NCBI RefSeq assembly: GCF_002440635.1
Contig: NZ_DJUW01000026.1
Span: 1-64,000, forward strand
Direction: 5' to 3'
Length of the DNA stretch: 64,000 nt
Origin: Novosphingobium sp. UBA6272
GTDB taxonomy: Bacteria > Pseudomonadota > Alphaproteobacteria > Sphingomonadales > Sphingomonadaceae
Part shown: one piece after another, positions 10,112 through 19,731 of the stretch
Layout: each line of letters starts with the position of its first letter
Numbering within the stretch: position 1 is the stretch's first letter
Position numbers and translations under genes: made by a program
Notes under the pieces: generated by a model
Databases searched by the model: none
What the model was told of the DNA's origin: nothing
Seen by the model: only the letters and a program-made list of their open reading frames with translations

Positions 10112-10893
10112 ATGCTGCTCGCGATCGACAACGGCAATACCAATGTGAAATTCGCGCTGGTCAATTCGGCGGGCGACATTGTGCAGCGCTGGCGCCTGGC
10201 GACCGATATCAAGCGGACCGCGGACGAATATGCCGTCTGGCTCAACCAACTGCTCCAGATGGAGGGCTTTTCGCGCGATGATGTGACCGCGGTGGTGATC
10301 GCCTCGGTGGTTCCGCGCGCGCTGCACAACCTCCAGGAACTGGCGCAGAAGTACTTCGGCGTCGATGCGTTGATCGGCGGTCGCGCCCCGGTCGAATGGG
10401 GCATCGCGCTGAAGGTCGACGAACCGCGCGCGCTGGGTGCAGACCGCGCGGTCAATGCGATCGCGGCCCAGGCGCTCGAGCCGGGCGACAAGATCGTGAT
10501 TTCGTTTGGAACCGCCACCACATTCGACCATATCGGCGCGGATGGCGCTTACCTTGGCGGTTCGATCGCTACCGGGGTCAGCCTTTCGCTCGACGCGCTC
10601 TACAACGCCGCGGCCATGCTGCCCCGGATTGCGATCGAACCCCCGCCTGGCACCAGCGTGATCGGCCGTGATACCGTTAGTCAGATGCAGATCGGGATCT
10701 ACTGGGGCTATGTCGGCATGATCGAAGGCATGATCGGGCGGATGAAGGCCGAGATTGGCCGGCCGGTTAAAGTTATCGCCACGGGCGGCCTTGCCCCGCT
10801 GTTCCAGCAGCACGGCCATCTGTTTGACCGGGTCGAACCCGACCTGACCCTGAGAGGAATTGCCTTGTTATACGCCAACCGTTCGGATGCATC

Positions 10894-10897
<4 letters not shown>
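10112..10897 (+). CDS. coaX: Type III pantothenate kinase
   Basis: Phosphorylates pantothenate, the first step of coenzyme A synthesis; the CoaX family belongs to the ASKHA fold and needs a monovalent cation. The 261-residue product starts with [11 protein letters not shown] (phosphate-binding loop), and later shows [11 protein letters not shown] and [10 protein letters not shown], both CoaX signatures. AAGGAAACGGGGCC precedes the ATG. The 3' end overlaps the GTG start of the RNase J gene by four bases. Confidence 0.95.
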
Positions 10898-12528
<1,631 letters not shown>

Positions 12529-12532
12529 TCAG

Positions 12533-12799
12533 ATGAAGTTGACTTCGGCCCTGGCGATCTATTTCCTGTTCTGGGTAATGAGCGCGTTCTTCGTGCTGCC
12601 GTTCGGGGTGCGTACGCACGATGATGAACAGGCCGATCTGGTGCCGGGTCAGGTCAGCAGCGCACCGGTCAACTTCAGCCCCAAAACGATTGCCAAGCGC
12701 ACCACAGTCGTCTCGCTGGTGCTGTTCGGGCTCTTTTACCTGAACTACGTCCAGGGCTGGTTGACCCTTGAAGACATCGACGTAACGCGCTGGTTCTAG
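12533..12799 (+). CDS. DUF1467 family small membrane protein
   Basis: 88-residue protein with two predicted membrane helices (residues about 5-25 and 58-78) and a short loop containing LPFGVRTHDD, the hallmark of DUF1467. The function is unknown. It sits four bases after the RNase J stop, so is probably the last gene of the nuo-birA-coaX-rnj transcription unit. Its TAG stop shares the palindrome CTAG (12796-12799) with the stop of the convergent gene on the other strand. Confidence 0.85.
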   Translation: MKLTSALAIYFLFWVMSAFFVLPFGVRTHDDEQADLVPGQVSSAPVNFSPKTIAKRTTVVSLVLFGLFYLNYVQGWLTLEDIDVTRWF

Positions 12800-15432
12800 T
12801 TGCGCAGCCGCTCGATCGCCTGGGCCAGCGCGACGTAAAGCTTGCCCATGTCGGATGACAGCAGGGTAACGCCCAGCGCGTGCCCATCGCGGGTGGACAG
12901 CAACTGGCGCAGCATCGCCTCGAAATCGTGTATGTAGCGGCTGACGTGATCGGCAAAGCCGCGGTCGTCTTCGTAGAGCTGCGCAATCGCCTTGGCATCG
13001 CCATTGTCGAGCAGGCGCACGGCGCGGCGGGTGAAGATGCCTCGGTCGCCCTTCAGATAGGCCCCCCAGGCCGTGTCGGTGACTTCGCTGTCCATCGCCT
13101 TGGCGATGTCGATCGCGTTGGAATTGAGGCTCTCGGTGATCAGGGCGACACGGCGGGCGAAGTCGTTGTCCACCTGTTCCTCGGCGCGGGCGCGGGCATG
13201 GGCAACGCGCTGCTCAAGGTGATTGGTAAGCTCGCTGACCTTGGCCAGTTGATCGCGCAGCTGGATCGCGGCCTCGCGGCTCACCCCGGCGGCGTTGGAG
13301 GCGGCAAGTTCCAGCTGGCCGGCCACTTCTTCGGTGCGCGAGCGCATCGCCTGATCGATTGCCGCGGCGCTTTCCTCGCCGAGTTTGGCAGCGATCTCGC
13401 TGATCGCGCTCGCGCTTAGCGTACCGATTCCGGCAACGGCTGCGCGGGCCGACTGGTTGAGTTCCTCGATCGCGCTGCGCAGTTCGCCCTGGGCCTGTTC
13501 GGCCAGGGCGAGGCTTTCGCTGCGAACCTTGTCGAGCGACTGTGCCATGGCTTCAAGGCTTTGGGCCTGACGTGATCCGCCAATTTCGACATCGGTGCCG
13601 AGCGCTTCGATCCGGCGCAGTGCCTGGTCGAGCCCTTCGGCGCTCTTTGATACCAGGCCGGTAACCCGCTCACCGCTGGCTTCGGCATCACCCAGGCCCG
13701 ACTTCAAGCCCAGAACGCGTGCCTCGATTTGAGCCAGCCTGGTTTCGCTGGCGCTCATGGCTTCGGGCAGTTCCTTGCTCGAATGCTGGACACTGGCCTG
13801 GATCAGTTCGAGCAGGCGGACGCTGCCATCGGTAAGCTGCGCAATGACGCTATCGGTGCCCTGTAGGGCTTCGCGGCTCGCGGCCAGCTTTTCGCCCAGC
13901 GCGCCAAGGCTCTGGGCAACCTTGCCCTCGGCAGATCCGCCAAGTTCGGCGACATCATCGAGCTTGCGGGCCAACTGTTCAAGCTGGCTGGCGACGGTTT
14001 CGCCCTGGCTGATCAGTTGACGACCCTGATCTTCGTGCTTGGCACGGCGTTCTGCAATCTGGTCATCCAGCTGTGCCAGCTGACCGGCCAGTTTCGCCAC
14101 AAACTCACCATGCCGTTCTTCAAAGTCAGCACGGCGCCGTTGGATTTCTTCGGCGAAGACGCGGTCGCGCTCGGCCATGCGGTTGTCGACCTCGGCAGCT
14201 TCCCGGGCCAGTTCGGCGAGGCGATTGCGGGCAGAGACCATCGCTTTGTCGTCGATCTCGGCGACGCGGGCGATCGCGCCGGTCAAGTCTTCCTCCAGCT
14301 GGACGATCGCAATCTTCCAGGCATCGAGGGCGTTGCTTTCGCCTTCGCGCAGCGAGCGGACCAGGCTGGCACTTTCATCGCGAACGGCAGTCAGGCGAGC
14401 GCGCAGCGAGGTGAGGCTTTCCCCTTCCTGCACGTCGAGAATCTTGCGGGCCTGTTCCAGTTCGTCCGCAAGGGTGGTGGCGCGGCCGCGAACCGCGGCG
14501 AGCGCCTCAACCTCATGTGCATCCAGTTGGGTCCGGAACTCGGCCCCGCGTTCGGACAGGGCGGCAAAACGTTGCTCGGTGATTTCGGCCAGTTGATCGG
14601 TCTGGCGATTGAATTCCGCGATCGTGGTATCGACCACGTCGCGCAGCGAATGAACTTGCCGCTCGCTCGCCTGGCCAAACTGGTTGAGCCGGTTGAAGCC
14701 GGTGATCAGATCCTCGATCTGGGCATTTGCCGTCCTGCCCGCCGTAGCAATGTTATTGCTGACATCCTTGGCCGAACTGGCGATCACCGGCAGATGGCCG
14801 CGCAGGTTCTCCATGTTGTCCAGCGCGGCGGCGCTGACCATCTGGATCGATTCGAGCCGGGTGCCGTTGTCGGCAATCAGTGAGGAAAGCTGCCCGGCGC
14901 TCTCCGAAAGTCGTTCCGACGCGACACGACCCAGCGTTTCGAGGTCGCGCGACTGTGAGGCAATGAATTCACGAGCCAGGCTGAGTTCGCGGTTGACCGT
15001 AGTCAGGCGGGATTCAAGCCGCGCCGACTCGCTGCTGAGCAGAGCAGCGGTTTCGCCAAAGCGGACTGCCTCCCGCCGGCTGTTGCGCATCGCGATCAGC
15101 CAAACCACGGCGATCAGCAGTACCGGCACTGACCAGTCGCGAATCCAGGCCGTGGCCTGTGCCAGACTGGCTCCAGCCTGCATCTCGGCGAGGTTGGTAA
15201 GGACAAACAGGCCAGTCCAGCCCAAGACTGCCAGAGCAGTCAAAACCGCGCCGACAATCAGACCCCATGGGCGTGCCTGCCTAACCGGCTCATCCTCCCA
15301 CACCTCATCAATCGCAGTTTCGAGCGGTTCAGCCGAAAGTTCGGCCGTTTCAGACTGCGGCGAACCTTGCGGCTCCCCGGCGTCGATCGAAACGATGCGT
15401 GTTCCACGGGTCATGGTCAAGGCGTTTACCAT
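12796..15432 (-). CDS. Large coiled-coil inner-membrane protein, TipN-like architecture
   Basis: 878 residues. An acidic N-terminal segment is followed by two membrane helices (about residues 56-80 and 98-116). A very long Ala/Glu/Gln/Arg-rich region (about 130-790) then follows with heptad-like Leu/Ala spacing, and a compact C-terminal domain of about 90 residues (GDRGIFTRRAVRLLDNGDA onward). No enzymatic motif is visible. Two N-terminal helices plus a giant cytoplasmic coiled coil in a chain of about 880 residues match the Caulobacter new-pole marker TipN; that is an inference from architecture only. An internal Met at residue 7 is an alternative start. The gene is divergent from an Hpt-like gene 52 bp away and convergent with the DUF1467 gene. 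Confidence 0.6.
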   Translation of the reverse strand: MVNALTMTRGTRIVSIDAGEPQGSPQSETAELSAEPLETAIDEVWEDEPVRQARPWGLIVGAVLTALAVLGWTGLFVLTNLAEMQAGASLAQATAWIRDWSVPVLLIAVVWLIAMRNSRREAVRFGETAALLSSESARLESRLTTVNRELSLAREFIASQSRDLETLGRVASERLSESAGQLSSLIADNGTRLESIQMVSAAALDNMENLRGHLPVIASSAKDVSNNIATAGRTANAQIEDLITGFNRLNQFGQASERQVHSLRDVVDTTIAEFNRQTDQLAEITEQRFAALSERGAEFRTQLDAHEVEALAAVRGRATTLADELEQARKILDVQEGESLTSLRARLTAVRDESASLVRSLREGESNALDAWKIAIVQLEEDLTGAIARVAEIDDKAMVSARNRLAELAREAAEVDNRMAERDRVFAEEIQRRRADFEERHGEFVAKLAGQLAQLDDQIAERRAKHEDQGRQLISQGETVASQLEQLARKLDDVAELGGSAEGKVAQSLGALGEKLAASREALQGTDSVIAQLTDGSVRLLELIQASVQHSSKELPEAMSASETRLAQIEARVLGLKSGLGDAEASGERVTGLVSKSAEGLDQALRRIEALGTDVEIGGSRQAQSLEAMAQSLDKVRSESLALAEQAQGELRSAIEELNQSARAAVAGIGTLSASAISEIAAKLGEESAAAIDQAMRSRTEEVAGQLELAASNAAGVSREAAIQLRDQLAKVSELTNHLEQRVAHARARAEEQVDNDFARRVALITESLNSNAIDIAKAMDSEVTDTAWGAYLKGDRGIFTRRAVRLLDNGDAKAIAQLYEDDRGFADHVSRYIHDFEAMLRQLLSTRDGHALGVTLLSSDMGKLYVALAQAIERLRN

Positions 15433-15484
15433 GTTCCTACCCGCGATAAACCCCAGTTTAACTCTCCGCTGCTAAAGCGCCCGG

Positions 15485-15787
15485 ATGGCTTATGAAGCAG
15501 GTGCCCTCGATGCGACTCTCGCTGCTGCGGCAGGTGAAGATGCTGCGCTTTTTCTTGAGCTTCGCCAAGCATTTATCGAAAGTGTTGAACGGCAGGTCGA
15601 CCTACTCAAACGGTCGCGCTGTGATGGCAACTGGCAAATGAGCGCAATGCGATTGAAGGGTGTTGCGGCAACCTTTCATGCTGAAACTCTGATAGAGCTG
15701 GCTAACGAGGCATTGGACGGTGCGCCCGGCGATCCCTTGGTATTGCGCCGAATCCGCAAGTTTCTTGACGAGTTTGCAGCGGCTTAG
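15485..15787 (+). CDS. Hpt-like domain protein lacking the phospho-accepting His
   Basis: 100-residue, all-helical protein. The stretch AMRLKGVAATF (residues 54-64) fits the core of histidine phosphotransfer domains, which read A-H-x-L-K-G-x-A. Here the His position is Met55, while Leu57, Lys58 and Gly59 are kept. The only His of the protein is His65, where Hpt domains normally have Gly. The following LIELANEAL continues the family pattern. Known Hpt proteins relay phosphate between receiver domains; this one presumably binds a receiver without transferring phosphate (inference). It heads a plus-strand group whose last gene is a kinase-like protein also lacking its His. Confidence 0.65.
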   Translation: MAYEAGALDATLAAAAGEDAALFLELRQAFIESVERQVDLLKRSRCDGNWQMSAMRLKGVAATFHAETLIELANEALDGAPGDPLVLRRIRKFLDEFAAA

Positions 15788-15902
15788 GCCTGCGCATTGC
15801 TCGGGTAAGTCCACCCGGCTTGGCACCTTTGCCTTAGTGTTCTAGAACCCGCGCTTTCCCGAATATGCGCGGAGAAAGTCGCTGCGGGTCGCCGTTTTGA
15901 CA

Positions 15903-17090
15903 ATGTTGGAGCCGGCAGGAGCGGACCATCCCGGGCCACGTGCGTTTCTGCGCATTGGTGGATTGACGGTCGCTCGCCAGCAAGCCGCGCTGGCGCTTGC
16001 CCTGAAGTGCGAGCGGGTGATCTGCATTGCCCCCGGGCTTTCGCCGGAAGTTATTGAACTCCAGCATCTGGTTGAAGCCGCCGGAGCCAGTTACCACGTG
16101 ATCGGCAATTCACGGGCTTTGCTGGGTCTGGTCACCACGGTTGATGATGTCATTGTGCTAGCTGACGGCATATTCGCATCAATTGGACCTGCTGCTGAAT
16201 TGATCGAGGAAGGGCAGGCCATTCTGGTCCAACCGATCGAGCAAGGGCTCGCAGCCGGGTTCGAGCGGATCGACCTCAACCATGCCTCGGCGGGAGCAAT
16301 GCGCTTGCCGGGGCGGTTGATTGAACGGATGGCCGACCTACCGGCCGATTGCGATGCGGCTTCATCGCTGCTGCGGATCGCGTTGCAGGCTGGTGTGCGG
16401 CAAAAACCAATCCCGATGCCTGGAGAGAGTGGACAGTTCTGGACGATCGTGCGCAGCGACGCAGAGGCCCACGCGCTCGAGCCACAATGGATCCGTCAGC
16501 GAACCCGCGGTGAAGGGAGCCTGAGTCCGTCGCAATGGCTCGCTCTGGCCGGGGTTCGAAGTTTCGGGCCGGCCCTGCTGCATGCCGGGAGCGGCGCGCG
16601 GATGCTTGTAATAGCCGCGGCCGTAGTGGCCTTGCTCGCGCTGGGCTCGGGTTGGTTCGGGTTGATTCTGGTGGGGCTAGGGTTTGCAGCCTCCGCCTGG
16701 ATTCTGCGCGAGTTCGCCGTGATGTTGGCGCGAATCGAGTTTGATACCGGGATTGGGCGCAAGGGATTGGATAGTAAGGAGTTGTTCGGTTGGCCGCTCG
16801 ATACGATCATCATTGTTCTTGCAGCCTTCGGAAGCGAAATGCATGCCGGCCAGCACTTCGTCGATCGGCTGTTTCCACCATTTATGCTGGTTGCGCTGCT
16901 GCGTATTCTGCCGCGCCTCACCGGCGCGCGCTGGACGGCCTGGTTTGAGGATCGCGGAGTGCTGGCAGCAGCCTTGGCGGTGGCGATCGCCGCGGAATTT
17001 GGTAGTGCCACAATCCATATTGCGGCCAGCCTTGCCGCCCTGGCGGGAATTTTGCTTCCGCTCGGCCAATCGCGACTAACGCGACCTTAA
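15903..17090 (+). CDS. Nucleotidyltransferase-like domain fused to membrane segments, function unknown
   Basis: 395 residues. The first about 200 residues resemble a GT-A-fold nucleotidyltransferase: IGGLTVARQQAALALAL resembles a substrate-loop region, and VIVLADGIF could be the metal-binding strand end. FERIDLNHASAG and MRLPGRLIERMADLP follow. The second half is hydrophobic with about five membrane helices (from about residue 230) and lacks the DG-AR-D motif of CDP-alcohol phosphotransferases. The family is not one I can name. ATG at 15903 is used; a TTG two codons upstream is possible. It is followed at 23 bp by the next gene of the same strand. Confidence 0.5.
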   Translation: MLEPAGADHPGPRAFLRIGGLTVARQQAALALALKCERVICIAPGLSPEVIELQHLVEAAGASYHVIGNSRALLGLVTTVDDVIVLADGIFASIGPAAELIEEGQAILVQPIEQGLAAGFERIDLNHASAGAMRLPGRLIERMADLPADCDAASSLLRIALQAGVRQKPIPMPGESGQFWTIVRSDAEAHALEPQWIRQRTRGEGSLSPSQWLALAGVRSFGPALLHAGSGARMLVIAAAVVALLALGSGWFGLILVGLGFAASAWILREFAVMLARIEFDTGIGRKGLDSKELFGWPLDTIIIVLAAFGSEMHAGQHFVDRLFPPFMLVALLRILPRLTGARWTAWFEDRGVLAAALAVAIAAEFGSATIHIAASLAALAGILLPLGQSRLTRP

Positions 17091-17113
17091 CCAAGCTGGG
17101 TTAAGGCACGGGC

Positions 17114-18082
17114 ATGATCGACACTTTTGCCCAATCCGGCGGACCCGCTTCGGTTGAATCCGTATTGCGTGATGAATTGGCTCATGGCGACGCGATGATC
17201 GGCACGATCGCGCCGATCCTGCGCCATCTGCTGGCCAATGACGAACATTCGGTATTCGGAGACGAAATCATCGCGGCCATGCGCGGCATGATGTCGGATG
17301 TCGCCCGGCAATTGCTCGATGCCCATACCGACGCCGCCGAGGATGCGGGCGACCGTCAGCACGACCCCGCGAAAATTGCGTCATTGGTTGAGCATTTCAC
17401 GACTCATCCCGGCTTCCTCTCGCATGTCCATGCGCTTGCCCTCGAATGGCAATTGACCCACCGCTTGCAAGCCCGTCTGGCACTCGATCCGGTGCTTTCA
17501 CCATTGCTCCAGGCGCTGATTGCATCGAGCGAGCCAAACGTCGCTGCCAGTTCGATGGCGCTGCTGGCTGCGCAGGCGCGGTTTGTCCAGAACCAGCGGC
17601 GGATGCAGCTGCCCTTGATCGAGCTGCCGGGTGATCTGATGCATGCAGGCCTTGTCTCCCTGCGCGGCGTTGCAGGTGATACAGAGGAAGACCAGGCCCA
17701 GGCAGTCGCCGCCGAACAAAAGATCCGCAGCACATTCGATGAGAGCCGGAGCCGGCTCGGGTTGATCTCTCGTCTGGTTACGGGGATGGGGGGCGGAGCC
17801 ACCGTTGCTTTGTCGGTTAGCCATGCCGGCGTGGCGATCTTCCTCAGCGCCCTGGCCATTGCATCGGGTCAGGATCGCGACATGGCGACCTTGGCGACCA
17901 ACGAATCCCAGGTGGCCCGCCTCGCGCTGGCACTGCGGGCATGCGGACTGCGGCCGGAAGCGATCGAAGAGCAATTTGGCTCACTCCACCCCGAAGTTAC
18001 GCTGCCGCCGAATTTCGAGCAGCTTGGTAGCGATCATGCGGCTGCCCTGCTGGCTCGGTCCGCTGCCTTTCCGGGCAGCTAA
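17114..18082 (+). CDS. Helical protein of unknown function
   Basis: 322 residues, mostly Ala/Leu-rich helix, no signal peptide. The central stretch from about residue 120 (HALALEWQLTHRLQARLAL, then a run of short helices ending SMALLAAQARFVQNQRRMQLP) suggests helical repeats. A Gly-rich segment (VTGMGGGATVALSVSHAG, about residues 225-245) is hydrophobic enough to be a membrane insertion or a core helix. A loose resemblance to DUF2336 proteins of alphaproteobacteria was considered but is not certain. Only six bases separate it from the kinase-like gene downstream, so the two are very likely co-translated and functionally linked. Confidence 0.5.
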   Translation: MIDTFAQSGGPASVESVLRDELAHGDAMIGTIAPILRHLLANDEHSVFGDEIIAAMRGMMSDVARQLLDAHTDAAEDAGDRQHDPAKIASLVEHFTTHPGFLSHVHALALEWQLTHRLQARLALDPVLSPLLQALIASSEPNVAASSMALLAAQARFVQNQRRMQLPLIELPGDLMHAGLVSLRGVAGDTEEDQAQAVAAEQKIRSTFDESRSRLGLISRLVTGMGGGATVALSVSHAGVAIFLSALAIASGQDRDMATLATNESQVARLALALRACGLRPEAIEEQFGSLHPEVTLPPNFEQLGSDHAAALLARSAAFPGS

Positions 18083-18088
18083 GCCAAG

Positions 18089-19504
18089 GTGACGGAACAG
18101 CCGCCCTACCTCGCGCAGGGACGCAGCGATGCGACGGGCCGTCTGGTTTCCGCCGTCGAGCCGCTGCTCGGCCTGCAGCATGAATGCGGCGGGGTATTGC
18201 CTGGACCAATTGCCATACCGGCATTGCGTGAACTGGAAGAGAAATCGCGCAGCATCGGGCTGAAACTCGCTCGCACCATGCGAGCCAGCAATGGTCGGGA
18301 GATGATCACGGCCTGGATCGAAATCGAACCCCTGGCCGACGCGGGTTGCGAGATTAGGGTCCTGACCTGGCAAGTCAGTCCACTCCCACCAGAAGATACC
18401 CAACAGATTGCAGAGCATCGCGCCGCAATTGACCGTGCTTTGGCCGAATTGACGGCCCGGCTTGACGAACGACAAGGGGTGCTGGCTGTTCAAGCCGATG
18501 CAACCGACTTGCGCGAGCTTGCCGCGGCGATGCAAGCCGGGATAGGTCAACCGTGGACAGATTTCGTCAGTATTGACGGCGCCGCTCATCATCAGCCTAT
18601 GCATTGGCGATTGCTGGATGGAGCGAAGCTGACTGTGCCCGGCTCCGAGCGCAGCTGGCGGGCCAGCCTGTTCCCGCAGCAGGTTCCTGGCGCAGATCCG
18701 ACCGGGTTCGAACTCTGCCTGACGGCCGAAGCGCCACTGCCGCGGGCCGAGCCGCGTCCGCTGCCTGGTTCCGTGGTTCTCCCGAACAATGGACCGGGAT
18801 TGGTCGGGCGCGACATCGCCCCGGTTCTGCGCCAACCGATCGCGCGGATCATCGCCAATGCCGAAACGATCCGCACCCGGATGGCCGGACCGCTGGCGGA
18901 CGAGTACAGCCAGTATGCCGCCGACATATCCTCGGCCGGAGAACACCTGTTGGCCCTGATAGAAGGGCTGGCTGACCTCGAAGTGGTCGAGTCCGACGAA
19001 TTCAACACCGCGCCCGACCGTATCGATCTGGCCGATGTCGCGCGCCGTGCTTCCGGCATCCTCGGGGTTCGGGCGCAGGAACGCGGGATCGTGATCGATG
19101 CGCCCAAGGAAGGCGAACACCTGCCGGCGATTGCCGAGTTCCGGCGGGTGCTGCAGATCCTGCTCAATCTGGTCGGCAATGCGATCCGATATACCCCGGA
19201 AAACTCTCAAATCTGGATCAGGCTGGAAGATGCTGGCGGCAAGGCGCGGCTGATCGTCGCCGATCAGGGACCGGGTTTGTCCGATGAGCAGCAGGCCAAG
19301 GTTTTCGAAAAGTTCGAGCGGCTTGGCCGCAGCAATGAGGACGGCGGATCGGGGCTGGGGCTTTACATTTCCCGCCGGCTCGCCCGGGCCATGGGCGGCG
19401 ATCTGACCGTTGAAAGCGCACCCGGGCAGGGCGCGCGCTTCATCCTTGATGTACCGGCTGACCTGCTCGCGCTAGCCCCGACGACCGCGCAGAACCCAGA
19501 TTAG
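18089..19504 (+). CDS. Histidine-kinase-like protein with degenerate H box (pseudokinase candidate)
   Basis: 471 residues, no membrane segment. The C-terminal third is a clear HATPase_c domain: N box LLNLVGNAIRYTP (about 358-370), G1 ADQGPGL (391-397), F box FEKFER, and G2 GGSGLGLYIS (419-428). The preceding dimerisation-helix region reads DIAPVLRQPIARIIANAE (242-259). Aligned to the canonical S-H-E-L-R-T-P-L, the His is Pro245 while Leu247, Arg248 and Pro250 are kept. ATP binding is thus likely but autophosphorylation on the usual residue is not. The N-terminal half may hold a PAS-like sensor (about 130-215). GTG start at 18089. It overlaps a small minus-strand gene at its 3' end. Confidence 0.75.
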   Translation: MTEQPPYLAQGRSDATGRLVSAVEPLLGLQHECGGVLPGPIAIPALRELEEKSRSIGLKLARTMRASNGREMITAWIEIEPLADAGCEIRVLTWQVSPLPPEDTQQIAEHRAAIDRALAELTARLDERQGVLAVQADATDLRELAAAMQAGIGQPWTDFVSIDGAAHHQPMHWRLLDGAKLTVPGSERSWRASLFPQQVPGADPTGFELCLTAEAPLPRAEPRPLPGSVVLPNNGPGLVGRDIAPVLRQPIARIIANAETIRTRMAGPLADEYSQYAADISSAGEHLLALIEGLADLEVVESDEFNTAPDRIDLADVARRASGILGVRAQERGIVIDAPKEGEHLPAIAEFRRVLQILLNLVGNAIRYTPENSQIWIRLEDAGGKARLIVADQGPGLSDEQQAKVFEKFERLGRSNEDGGSGLGLYISRRLARAMGGDLTVESAPGQGARFILDVPADLLALAPTTAQNPD

Positions 19505-19687
19505 GCCGGCCCAGCCGCTGGCCCAGATCAGGCCGTAAAGCACCCAGGCGCGATCGGCGAGCATGAAGCTGTCGGCCGGCCACATGATGATGCCAAGGCC
19601 TTGCAGTGCCCAGAACAGGCCGGCAAAAACCATCAGCGCAGCCAGGGCCATATAGACCAGCCGCAACAGGTTCCTGAAACTCTCCAT
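19472..19687 (-). CDS. Small membrane protein, function unknown
   Basis: 71 residues with two predicted membrane helices (about residues 8-30 and 45-65) and an Arg-rich C-terminus. ATG at 19687 is chosen because GGGGAG lies six bases before it; a TTG five codons upstream is weaker. Its 3' end overlaps the end of the convergent kinase-like gene by 33 bp. The ribosome site lies in one arm of a perfect 9-bp inverted repeat (19691-19717) just downstream of gltA, so it may be read from the gltA transcript. Confidence 0.55.
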   Translation of the reverse strand: MESFRNLLRLVYMALAALMVFAGLFWALQGLGIIMWPADSFMLADRAWVLYGLIWASGWAGLIWVLRGRRG

Positions 19688-19690
19688 CGC

Positions 19691-19717
19691 TCTCCCCTTC
19701 AAGCTATCAAGGGGAGA
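19691..19717 (-). terminator. Perfect 9-bp inverted repeat between gltA and a small membrane gene
   Basis: TCTCCCCTT at 19691-19699 pairs with AAGGGGAGA at 19709-19717 around a 9-base loop. It begins 14 bases after the gltA stop on the minus strand, where a terminator would be expected, but no U-tract follows. Instead the second arm contains the GGGGAG ribosome site of the next gene. It may act as an attenuator or a ribosome-site-sequestering hairpin. Confidence 0.5.
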
Positions 19718-19731
19718 CTATCGCGGGAAGC

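Noticed and set aside
14017..14883. 288-codon plus-strand open frame inside the coiled-coil gene
   Set aside because: Shadow of the repetitive coiled-coil sequence; no ribosome site and no family.
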